From: CAZDSS01 sp964508185
Lineage (GTDB): Bacteria > Pseudomonadota > Alphaproteobacteria > Sphingomonadales > Govanellaceae
Direction of reading: 5' to 3'
Assembly: GCA_964508185.1 (NCBI GenBank)
Contig: CAZDSS010000020.1
Span: 1-30,987, forward strand
Length of the DNA: 30,987 bases
Shown: positions 9,145 to 16,333 of the stretch, piece after piece
Position numbering within the stretch: the stretch's first letter is position 1
Layout of the letters: each line of letters begins with the position of its first letter
The notes under the pieces: generated by a model
What the model was told of the DNA's origin: nothing
Seen by the model: only the letters and a program-made list of their open reading frames with translations
Databases searched by the model: none
Translations under genes and position numbers: made by a program

Positions 9145-11217
9145 ATGAAACGGACCATGCAATCTGCGGGCATGACGGCCATCGGCCTCATCGCGGCCCT
9201 CGGCCTCGGCGCTCCGGCTCACGCCCAGGGCCTGGAAGAGATCCTGGTCACCGCCCAGAAGCGCACGGAAAACCTGCAGGACGTGCCGATTCAGGTGACC
9301 GCCTTCACGGCCCAGACCATCGAGGACGCGGGCATCGGGACGACCCAGGATTTCGTGGACCTCGTCCCCAACATGTCGCTGGATGACAGCTACACCTATC
9401 TCAACACCTTCGTGGTCGTGCGCGGCGTGACCCAGATCAACAACGCCGACGCGCCCGTGGCCATCGTCATCGACGGCGTGCCGCAGAACAACCAGAAGCA
9501 GTTCAAGATGAACCTCTTCGACATCGAGCGGATCGAGGTGCTGAAGGGCCCGCAGGGCGCGCTCTATGGCCGCAACGCCATCGGCGGCGCGGTCAACATC
9601 GTCACCAAGCAGCCCTCGAACGAGCTCGAAGGCTTCGCCGAGGCGAGCTACGGCAACGGCGACGCCTGGGAGATCGCGGGCGGCGTCTCCGGCCCCATCG
9701 TCGAGGACAAGGTGATGTTCCGCGTGGCCGGCTACTACAAGGAAGACAACGGCCGCATCACCAACACCACCCTGAACCGGAAGGTCGACACCATCGACCA
9801 TGACTACGGCATGCGCGCCCGTCTCACCGTGGTCGCGAGCGAGAACGTGAACCTCGACTTCCGCGCGAGCTATCAGGACTTCCGCGCGGGCGGCCTCTAT
9901 GACACCAGCCTGCCGGATGATTCCGCCAACACCTTCCTGCCGCCCTACAGCAACATCATGGGCGAGACCTGGGGCGACATTCTGGAGCTCACCTTCAAGG
10001 CCGACGTGGAGCTTCCCTTCGCGACGCTCACCGCGATCACGGGCTACACGGATCTGACCGAAAACAACCGCGGCGACCTCGACTTCACCAATCAGGGCGT
10101 GCCGTTCCTGTTCGACCTCGGCGTCGGCCAGGGCCAGGATCTGGACGTGAAGCTCCTGAGCCAGGAACTGCGCCTCGTCTCCCCCGACGACCAGCGCTTC
10201 CGCTGGATCGTCGGCGCCTACTACATCCGCACCGACCGGCAGCTCCTGACCCGCGCGTTCATCGACCTTACGGGCAGCACCGCCCAGATCGACGACCCGT
10301 TCCTCGTCATCAGCGAGGACAACAACAACGACGCCTATGCGCTGTTCGGCCAGTTCGACTACGACATCGTGGACGGCCTCGTCCTGTCGGGCGCCCTGCG
10401 CTATGACGAGGACAAGCGGCATCAGGACGACCTCGTCAACGATCTGACCCGCAAGCACACCTTCGACTCTCTCCAGCCCAAGGTGACGCTGACCTGGAAC
10501 ATCGACGACGATCGCCTGGTCTACGGCAGCTACTCCAAGGGCTTCCGTTCGGGCGGCTTCAACAATACCGGCACCATGTTCGAGGACGAGACCCTCGACA
10601 ACTATGAAGCCGGCTTCAAGACCAGCTGGCTCGACCGCCGCCTGATCCTGAACGGCGCCGTCTATTATTCGGAAGTGAAGGACTTCCAGTTCTTCTACGT
10701 GGATGTGGCGACGGCGTCCCAGGTCATCTCCAACATCGACAAGGTGAACATCTGGGGCATCGAGCTTGAGGCCCAGGCGCTGCTCACCGAGGGCCTGCAG
10801 GTGTTCGGCGCGGTCGGCACCACCGACAGCGACATCAAGCGCATTTCCTTGTTCCCCGGCAACGAGGGCAACAAGACGCCGAAGACCACCAGCTGGAAGC
10901 TCAATGCCGGCTTCCAGTTCCGTCAGCCCATCGCCGACGATCTCAGCCTCTTCCTGCGCATGGACTACGAACATCGCGGCAAGAAGTACTGGCAGATCGA
11001 CAATCGCGACGTGCAGGGCCCGCTCGATCTCATCAATGCCCGCGTGGGCGTCGAGGGCGAAAGCTGGGGCCTCTATCTCTGGGGCAAGAACCTGACCGAC
11101 GAGAAGTACTACGCGGACTACAACCCGCGTGAGTTCTCGGGCCACCTGCTCGGCCTCGATCTCGGCTTCCTCGCCCAGCCGCGGACCTACGGCATCGAGG
11201 GGCGGGTACGCTTCTGA
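9145..11217 (+). CDS. TonB-dependent outer-membrane receptor of the hydantoinase operon
   Basis: A 690-residue TBDR: signal peptide (MKRTMQSAG... ending APAHAQ), TonB box/plug start LEEILVTAQKR, plug end VLKGPQGALYGRNAIGGAVN, then a barrel with YSKGFRSGGFNNTG and WGKNLTDEKYY and a C-terminal Phe (EGRVRF). The ATG at 9127 overlaps the DUF917 stop, but the ATG at 9145 is preferred because AAGAGGA sits 10-16 bases before it and the signal peptide is then of normal length. It is the last gene of the hydantoinase-DUF917 operon and is followed by a strong hairpin. Co-transcription with the two cytoplasmic enzymes implies that it imports their substrate or a precursor. No inner-membrane permease is present in the operon. 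Confidence 0.95.
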   Translation: MKRTMQSAGMTAIGLIAALGLGAPAHAQGLEEILVTAQKRTENLQDVPIQVTAFTAQTIEDAGIGTTQDFVDLVPNMSLDDSYTYLNTFVVVRGVTQINNADAPVAIVIDGVPQNNQKQFKMNLFDIERIEVLKGPQGALYGRNAIGGAVNIVTKQPSNELEGFAEASYGNGDAWEIAGGVSGPIVEDKVMFRVAGYYKEDNGRITNTTLNRKVDTIDHDYGMRARLTVVASENVNLDFRASYQDFRAGGLYDTSLPDDSANTFLPPYSNIMGETWGDILELTFKADVELPFATLTAITGYTDLTENNRGDLDFTNQGVPFLFDLGVGQGQDLDVKLLSQELRLVSPDDQRFRWIVGAYYIRTDRQLLTRAFIDLTGSTAQIDDPFLVISEDNNNDAYALFGQFDYDIVDGLVLSGALRYDEDKRHQDDLVNDLTRKHTFDSLQPKVTLTWNIDDDRLVYGSYSKGFRSGGFNNTGTMFEDETLDNYEAGFKTSWLDRRLILNGAVYYSEVKDFQFFYVDVATASQVISNIDKVNIWGIELEAQALLTEGLQVFGAVGTTDSDIKRISLFPGNEGNKTPKTTSWKLNAGFQFRQPIADDLSLFLRMDYEHRGKKYWQIDNRDVQGPLDLINARVGVEGESWGLYLWGKNLTDEKYYADYNPREFSGHLLGLDLGFLAQPRTYGIEGRVRF

Positions 11218-11240
11218 CGGCGGGCCAGGGGGGTCTGCCT

Positions 11241-11276
11241 GAACGGGCGCGGCGCCGAAGGGTGCCGCGCCCGTTC
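11241..11276 (+). terminator. Strong hairpin terminator after the hydantoinase operon
   Basis: The arms GAACGGGCGCGGC (11241-11253) and GCCGCGCCCGTTC (11264-11276) pair perfectly over 13 bp. The stem extends to 16 bp including one G-U pair, closed by a GAAG tetraloop at 11257-11260. It begins 23 bases after the receptor stop. The trailing T content is modest, which is common for terminators in GC-rich genomes. Confidence 0.75.
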
Positions 11277-11329
11277 CGTCATGATATGGTCTGCGCCGAG
11301 TCACGCGAACCATGGGGGAACGACCGGCG

Positions 11330-13129
11330 ATGCAGACGCCCCGCGACATCCTGCGGCGGATCTACGGCTATGACGATTTTCGCGGCCAGCAGGCGGCGAT
11401 CATCGAGCATGTCATAGGCGGCGGCAACGCCTTCGTCCTCATGCCGACGGGCGGGGGGAAATCCCTCTGCTACCAGATCCCGGCCCTCTGCCGCGCGGGC
11501 GTCGGGATCGTCGTCTCGCCCTTGATCGCCCTCATGCAGGATCAGGTCGCAACCCTCGAACAGCTGGGGGTGCGCGCCGCCGCCCTCAATTCCGCCCTCG
11601 CCCCGGGGGAGGCCGCCGCCATCTGGCGGGACCTGCGCGCGGGAAAGCTCGACCTCCTCTATGTGGCGCCGGAGCGGCTCGTCATGCCCGACATGCTCGA
11701 CCGGCTGGCATCGCTCGAGATCGCCCTCTTCGCCATCGACGAGGCCCATTGCCTCTCCCAATGGGGTCACGACTTCCGGCCCGAATACCGCCGGCTCGAC
11801 GTGCTGGCCGAGCGCTTCCCCCATGTGCCGCGGATCGCGCTTACCGCCACGGCGGACGCGCCCACGCGGCGGGAGATCGTGGAGCATCTCCGGCTCGGCG
11901 ACGGGCGGGTCTTCATCTCCGGCTTCGACCGGCCCAACATCCGCTACGAGATCGTCGAGAAGAACAATCCGCGCCGCCAGCTTCTGTCCTTCATCCGTGA
12001 AAACCACGCGGGCGACAGCGGCATCGTCTATTGCCTGTCACGCAACAAGGTGGAGGAAACGGCGGCCTGGCTCATGGGCGAAGGGATCGACGCCTTGCCC
12101 TATCACGCCGGCATACCCGCCGCCGAGCGCCAGGCCAACCAGCAAAGGTTCCTGCTGGAGGAAGGCCTCGTGATGGTGGCGACCATCGCCTTCGGCATGG
12201 GGATCGACAAGCCCAATGTGCGCTTCGTCGCCCATCTCGATCTTCCGAAGAGCGTCGAGGCCTATTACCAGGAAACCGGGCGCGCCGGGCGCGACGGCCT
12301 GCACGCCAATGCCTGGATGGCCTACGGCATGAACGACGCCGCCCAGCAGCGGCAATGGATCCTGCAGGGGGATGCGCCCGAACAGCAGAAACGGATCGAG
12401 CACAAGAAGCTCGACGCCCTTCTCGGCCTGTGCGAGACGGCGCGCTGCCGCCGTCAGGTGCTGCTCGAATATTTCGGCGACGGCTGCGCGCCCTGCGGCA
12501 ATTGCGACAATTGCCTGAATCCGCCCGAGACCTTCGACGGCACCATCGCGGCCCAGATGGCCCTGTCCGCCGTCTGGCGCACCGGGGAGCGGTACGGGGT
12601 CGCCTATCTCATCAATGTGCTGCTCGGCGAGATGGACGCGCGGATCGCCGCGGCAGGCCACGATCGGCTGTCGGTCTTCGGCATAGGCACGGACCACGAC
12701 AAGGGCGAATGGCGCGGGATCTTCCGCCAGCTGGTGGCGCTCGGCCTGCTCGGCGTCGACATGGCCGGGCATCAGGGGCTGTTCATCACCGAACGGGGGC
12801 GCGAATTCCTCCGCCGCAAGGACAGCCTGACGCTCCGCCGCACGGGACGCAAGGCGGCGTCCGGCAGGTCGCGCAAGGAGCCCGCGGCGCTCGCCGTCCA
12901 TGGCGAGGACAGGCCGCTGTTCGAGGCGCTGCGGCAGAAGCGGCTTGAAATGGCGCGGGCGCAGAACCTGCCGCCATACGTCATCTTCCATGATCGGACG
13001 CTCGCCGAGCTTGCCGCACGCCGCCCGCGCTCCACGGCGGAGCTCATGGGAATCCCGGGCGTCGGCGAGACCAAGATCGCCCGCTATGGCGCCGCGTTCC
13101 TTGAAGTGATCGCATCCCACGAGGACTGA
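11330..13129 (+). CDS. recQ: ATP-dependent DNA helicase RecQ
   Basis: A 599-residue 3'-to-5' DNA helicase of the RecQ family, acting in recombination and replication-fork repair. Motifs in order: Q-motif region YGYDDFRGQQ, Walker A MPTGGGKSLCYQIP (residues about 38-51), DEAH box AIDEAHCLSQWGHDFRPEY (about 135-153), FDRPNIRY, IVYCLSRNKVEE, then IAFGMGIDKPNVRF and YYQETGRAGRDG (motifs V and VI). A zinc-binding cluster follows (CETARCRR and CAPCGNCDNC, about 367-402), then an RQC winged helix and a C-terminal HRDC domain ending the protein. The ATG at 11330 is preferred over 11312 because GGGGGA lies upstream of it and the protein then starts MQTPRDILRRIYGYDDF. It is separated from the operon before it by the hairpin and appears monocistronic. 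Confidence 0.97.
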   Translation: MQTPRDILRRIYGYDDFRGQQAAIIEHVIGGGNAFVLMPTGGGKSLCYQIPALCRAGVGIVVSPLIALMQDQVATLEQLGVRAAALNSALAPGEAAAIWRDLRAGKLDLLYVAPERLVMPDMLDRLASLEIALFAIDEAHCLSQWGHDFRPEYRRLDVLAERFPHVPRIALTATADAPTRREIVEHLRLGDGRVFISGFDRPNIRYEIVEKNNPRRQLLSFIRENHAGDSGIVYCLSRNKVEETAAWLMGEGIDALPYHAGIPAAERQANQQRFLLEEGLVMVATIAFGMGIDKPNVRFVAHLDLPKSVEAYYQETGRAGRDGLHANAWMAYGMNDAAQQRQWILQGDAPEQQKRIEHKKLDALLGLCETARCRRQVLLEYFGDGCAPCGNCDNCLNPPETFDGTIAAQMALSAVWRTGERYGVAYLINVLLGEMDARIAAAGHDRLSVFGIGTDHDKGEWRGIFRQLVALGLLGVDMAGHQGLFITERGREFLRRKDSLTLRRTGRKAASGRSRKEPAALAVHGEDRPLFEALRQKRLEMARAQNLPPYVIFHDRTLAELAARRPRSTAELMGIPGVGETKIARYGAAFLEVIASHED

Positions 13130-13207
13130 CCGCCGCCCGAACCCCGTGGACGACCGGAACGCCCTCCGCCGCCCTTCGTTTCTCACCGGGGGATGATGGA
13201 GGTTCCG

Positions 13208-13600
13208 ATGAAGGTCAATGGAAGATGGATGGCCCCTGCCGCGGTTCTCTTGATGCTCGCAGGCGGCGTTGCGACGGCGGCATCCGACTGGGTCGCCGAA
13301 CTCCGCGAGGTGCCGGTCTCGTCAGACGCCACATACGAGGGCAAGTCGGTCAGCGATTTCAAGAACATGGTGGTGGTGAACCGTGAAGGGCAGCAGCTCG
13401 GCGTGGTGCGTCAGGTGCTCGCCGACCGCAAGGGCGAGGTCAAGGCCCTTGCGGTCGATGTGGACGACAGCATCTCGGGCGCTACGGAAGTGATCCTGCG
13501 GCTCGAGAATGCCAGCGTCGCCGACGGCAACCGGGTGGTGGTGTCCTACGATCGCGCCGCCCTCAAGGGCCTGCCGAAGTGGCGGAAGCGGGGGCCGTGA
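13208..13600 (+). CDS. Exported PRC-barrel domain protein
   Basis: A 130-residue protein with a signal peptide (VNGRWMAPAAVLLMLAGG, cleavage likely after ATAA). The mature part contains a PRC-barrel-like domain: GKSVSDFKNMVVVNREGQQ, LGVVRQVLADRKGEVKALAVDV and EVILRLENASV. The start at 13208 has a GGAGG five bases upstream; the in-frame ATGs at 13193 and 13196 lack one at proper distance. PRC-barrel domains occur in RNA-processing, photosynthetic and stress-related proteins. Secreted single-domain versions have no settled role, so no specific function is given. It follows recQ by 78 bp and converges on copA with 15 bp between stops. Confidence 0.8.
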   Translation: MKVNGRWMAPAAVLLMLAGGVATAASDWVAELREVPVSSDATYEGKSVSDFKNMVVVNREGQQLGVVRQVLADRKGEVKALAVDVDDSISGATEVILRLENASVADGNRVVVSYDRAALKGLPKWRKRGP

Positions 13601-13615
13601 CCCGCCCGCAGCAGG

Positions 13616-15973
13616 TCAGATCCGGGCCTGGCGGAGACGCAGGGCGTTGGCGATGACGCTCACCGACGACAGGGCCATGGCCGCCGCCGCGACCATGGGC
13701 GACAGCAGGATGCCGAAGGCGGGATAGAGGATCCCCGCCGCGATGGGCACGCCCGCCCCGTTGTAGGCGAAGGAGAAGAACAGGTTCTGCCGGATGTTGC
13801 GGAGGGTGAGCCGCGACAGCCGCCGCGCCCGCACGATTCCCATGAGATCGCCATGAAGGAGGGTGATGCCCGCGCTTTCTATGGCCACGTCCGATCCGTG
13901 GCCCATGGCGATCCCGACGTCAGCGGCGGCAAGGGCCGGGGCGTCGTTCACGCCGTCGCCCGCCATGGCGACCGTGAAGCCTTCTTCGCGGAAGCGCGTC
14001 GCGACCGCGCTCTTCTCGTCCGGCAGCACCTCCGCCTGCACCTCGTCAATGCCGAGGCGGCGGGCGACCGCTTCGGCCGTGGTGCGGTTGTCACCGGTCA
14101 GCATGACGATGCGGATCCCTTCCTCGTGCAGGAGGCGGATCGCCTCGGCCGTCGTGTCCTTGACGGCGTCGGCGATGGCGAAGATGCCCGCGGCCTTGCC
14201 GTCCACCGCCATGAGGATGGCGGTCCCGCCGTCGCGGCGAAGGTCATCGGCCTTGTTCGCAAGGCTGTCGGTCGTGATTCCCTGTTCCTTGAGGAAAGCG
14301 GCGCTTCCGAGCGTGACGCTGCGGCCCTCGACGCGGCCCATGACCCCCTTGCCGACCGGGCTGTCGAAATCGGTGACTGCCGGAATGTGGATGCCCCGCG
14401 CGCCGGCCGCCTCCACAATGGCGCGGGCGAGGGGATGTTCGCTCGCCCGCTCCACGGCCGCGGCAAGGCGCAGGATCTCCACCTCGTCCCAGCCGTCCGC
14501 CGGAACGATGGCGGTGACCGAAGGCTTGCCTTCGGTGAGCGTCCCGGTCTTGTCCACGATCAGAAGATCGATCTTCTCCATGGCCTCCAGCGCCTCGGCG
14601 TTGCGGATCAGGATCCCGGCCTCGGCGCCGCGCCCGATCCCCACCATGACGGACATGGGGGTCGCAAGCCCGAGGGCGCAGGGGCAGGCGATGATGAGGA
14701 CGCTGACGGCGGCAAGAAGCGCGTAGGAGAGGCGCGGCGCCGGCCCGAAAACGCACCAGGCGATGAAGGCGGCGACCGCCACCAGCATCACCAGCGGCAC
14801 GAACCAGGCCGCGACCTTGTCGGCAAGGCGCTGGATGGGGGCGCGGCTTCTCTGCGCTTCCGCCACCATCTGCACGATGCGGGACAAGAGCGTGTCGCGC
14901 CCCACCTTCTCGGCGCGGACAAGAAGCGCGCCGGTCCGGTTGATGGTGCCGCCGACCACGGGATCCCCCGCCTTGCGCGTCACCGGCAGGGATTCGCCCG
15001 TGACCATGGATTCATCGAGCGCCGAGCGGCCTTCCACCACCACGCCGTCCACCGGCACCTTGTCCCCCGGCCGGACGCGGAGGAGGTCGCCGGGCATCAC
15101 GTCCTCAAGCGGCACTTCCGTCTCCCCGCCATCCGGGGCGACGCGGATCGCCGTCTTCGGCGCAAGATCAAGGAGGGCGCGGATCGCGCCGCCCGTGCGC
15201 TCCCGGGCGCGAAGCTCGAGGATCTGCCCCAGAAGCACGAGGACGATGATGACCGCCGCCGCTTCGAAATAGACCGCGACCGCGCCGTCATGGCCGCGGA
15301 ACGCCGCGGGGAACAGCCCCGGCGCGACGACGGCTGCGACGCTGTAGGCCCAGGCCACGCCGGTGCCGAGCGCGATCAGCGTGAACATGTTGAGATTGCG
15401 CGTCTTCACCGATTGCCAGCCGCGCGCGAAGAACGGCGCGCCGACCCAGAGAACAACGGGCGTCGCAAGCACGAGCTGCAGCCAGTTGCCAATGGCGGGG
15501 GAGAGAAGTTCAAAGCCGAACAGATGCGCCCCCATCTCCATCACGAAGACGGGAAGCGTGAGAACGACGCCGATCCAGAACCGCCGGGTGAAATCCACCA
15601 GTTCCGGATTGGGGCCGCCATCCGCCGTCACCATCGCGGGCTCCAGCGCCATGCCGCAGATGGGGCAGGATCCGGGGCCCATCTGCTGGATTTCGGGATG
15701 CATGGGGCAGGTATGAAGAACGTGCTGAAGCCCCGCCTTCGGCGCGAGGGGGCGGGATTCGATATATCGTTCCGGGTCCGCAACGAACTTGTCCCGGCAG
15801 CCCGCGCAGCAGAAATGCCAGGTCTTGCCGCCGTATTCCGCGCTGTGGCGCGACGTGGCGGGATCCACCGTCATGCCGCAGACCGGATCCTTCGCTTCTG
15901 ACGCGGCCGCGCCGGCGGCAGCATGACCGTGGTTTCCGTGACGGCTGTGATCGTGATTGTGGCAGCAGGACAT
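13616..15973 (-). CDS. copA: Copper-exporting P-type ATPase with N-terminal His-rich, YHS and HMBD segments
   Basis: A 785-residue P1B-type ATPase exporting Cu(I) across the inner membrane. In order: a Cys/His-rich start (SCCHNHDHSRHGNHGH); a YHS domain (DPVCGMTVDPATS through FCCAGCRDKF, about residues 29-70); a heavy-metal-binding domain (HTCPMHPEI, SCPICGMALEP, about 84-110); eight predicted membrane helices; ion-binding ACPCALGLATP near 428; phosphorylation site DKTGTLTEGKP near 472; MLTGDN; and GDGVNDAPAL near 673. The last helices carry YNGAGVP and MALSSVSV, the Cu(I)-type N-Y and M-S-S pattern. It has no classical N-terminal HMA ferredoxin-like domain. The start at 15973 has GGGAG upstream and gives the His-rich beginning; an ATG at 16006 would overlap the operator. 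It is divergent to csoR with a shared operator. Confidence 0.95.
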   Translation of the reverse strand: MSCCHNHDHSRHGNHGHAAAGAAASEAKDPVCGMTVDPATSRHSAEYGGKTWHFCCAGCRDKFVADPERYIESRPLAPKAGLQHVLHTCPMHPEIQQMGPGSCPICGMALEPAMVTADGGPNPELVDFTRRFWIGVVLTLPVFVMEMGAHLFGFELLSPAIGNWLQLVLATPVVLWVGAPFFARGWQSVKTRNLNMFTLIALGTGVAWAYSVAAVVAPGLFPAAFRGHDGAVAVYFEAAAVIIVLVLLGQILELRARERTGGAIRALLDLAPKTAIRVAPDGGETEVPLEDVMPGDLLRVRPGDKVPVDGVVVEGRSALDESMVTGESLPVTRKAGDPVVGGTINRTGALLVRAEKVGRDTLLSRIVQMVAEAQRSRAPIQRLADKVAAWFVPLVMLVAVAAFIAWCVFGPAPRLSYALLAAVSVLIIACPCALGLATPMSVMVGIGRGAEAGILIRNAEALEAMEKIDLLIVDKTGTLTEGKPSVTAIVPADGWDEVEILRLAAAVERASEHPLARAIVEAAGARGIHIPAVTDFDSPVGKGVMGRVEGRSVTLGSAAFLKEQGITTDSLANKADDLRRDGGTAILMAVDGKAAGIFAIADAVKDTTAEAIRLLHEEGIRIVMLTGDNRTTAEAVARRLGIDEVQAEVLPDEKSAVATRFREEGFTVAMAGDGVNDAPALAAADVGIAMGHGSDVAIESAGITLLHGDLMGIVRARRLSRLTLRNIRQNLFFSFAYNGAGVPIAAGILYPAFGILLSPMVAAAAMALSSVSVIANALRLRQARI

Positions 15974-15997
15974 GGGCGGCTCCCGGGAGTGTCTCTC

Positions 15998-16026
15998 TTG
16001 ACCCATATACCCCCTGGGGGTATCTT
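15998..16026 (+). promoter_or_regulatory. csoR promoter
   Basis: TTGACC (15998-16003, 5/6 of the -35 consensus), exactly 17 bp, then TATCTT (16021-16026, 4/6 of the -10 consensus). The spacer holds most of the CsoR palindrome. Transcription would start about 16033-16034, at the csoR ATG, which fits the absence of any Shine-Dalgarno sequence. Confidence 0.6.
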
Positions 16027-16031
16027 TTCAA
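16004..16031 (-). promoter_or_regulatory. copA promoter, face to face with that of csoR
   Basis: On the minus strand, TTGAAA (16031-16026) is followed after 16 bp by TATATG (16009-16004). The predicted start near 15997 leaves a leader of about 24 bases containing GGGAG before the copA ATG. It overlaps the csoR promoter almost completely. Confidence 0.5.
16007..16023. promoter_or_regulatory. CsoR-type operator, perfect palindrome
   Basis: ATACCCCCTGGGGGTAT is an exact 8+1+8 inverted repeat. It matches the TACCC...GGGTA pattern bound by CsoR/FrmR-family copper repressors. It is the only such site in the 60-bp gap between copA and csoR and lies within the spacers of both predicted promoters, so one bound repressor could silence both. 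Confidence 0.8.
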
Positions 16032-16033
16032 GT

Positions 16034-16309
16034 ATGGAAAGCGAGAAAAAGGAATCCCGCCTCAGACGGCTCCGGCGCATCGAGGGACAGGTGCGGGGCG
16101 TGGCCCGCATGGTCGAGGAAGACCGCTACTGCATCGACATCATGACCCAGATCGCGGCGATCCACGCCGCCCTCCGCCGGGTGGAGGAGGAGGTGCTCGA
16201 AGATCACCTCAAGCACTGCGTGACCCACGCCATCCATAGCGGGGACGCCGCCGAGCAGCAGCAGAAGATCGCGGAGCTCATGGAAGTGCTGCAGCGGGCA
16301 CGGCGCTGA
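16034..16309 (+). CDS. csoR: CsoR-family copper-sensing repressor
   Basis: A 91-residue all-helical metal-sensing repressor of the CsoR/RcnR/FrmR family (DUF156). The family core RLRRIEGQVRGVARMVEEDR is followed by YCIDIMTQIAAIHAAL and LEDHLKHCV. Cys33, His58 and Cys62 fit the Cys-His-Cys triad that binds Cu(I) in CsoR; binding releases the DNA. The frame is open upstream to 15923, but that extension crosses the operator and lacks homology, so the ATG at 16034 is chosen. No Shine-Dalgarno sequence precedes it, and the predicted transcript starts at or next to the ATG, suggesting leaderless translation. The divergent copA is its obvious target. It converges on the oxidoreductase gene with 24 bp between stops. 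Confidence 0.92.
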   Translation: MESEKKESRLRRLRRIEGQVRGVARMVEEDRYCIDIMTQIAAIHAALRRVEEEVLEDHLKHCVTHAIHSGDAAEQQQKIAELMEVLQRARR

Positions 16310-16333
16310 TCCTGGGGGAGGTCGTGCCGCGGC

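Noticed and set aside
8746..11349. 867-codon frame antisense to a TonB receptor
   Set aside because: It is the mirror of a clear receptor gene, has low-complexity Val/Glu/Ala/Asp/His composition, and has no recognisable start region.
13853..15901. 682-codon frame antisense to copA
   Set aside because: Shadow of the ATPase; charged Arg/Asp/His-rich translation with no motif.
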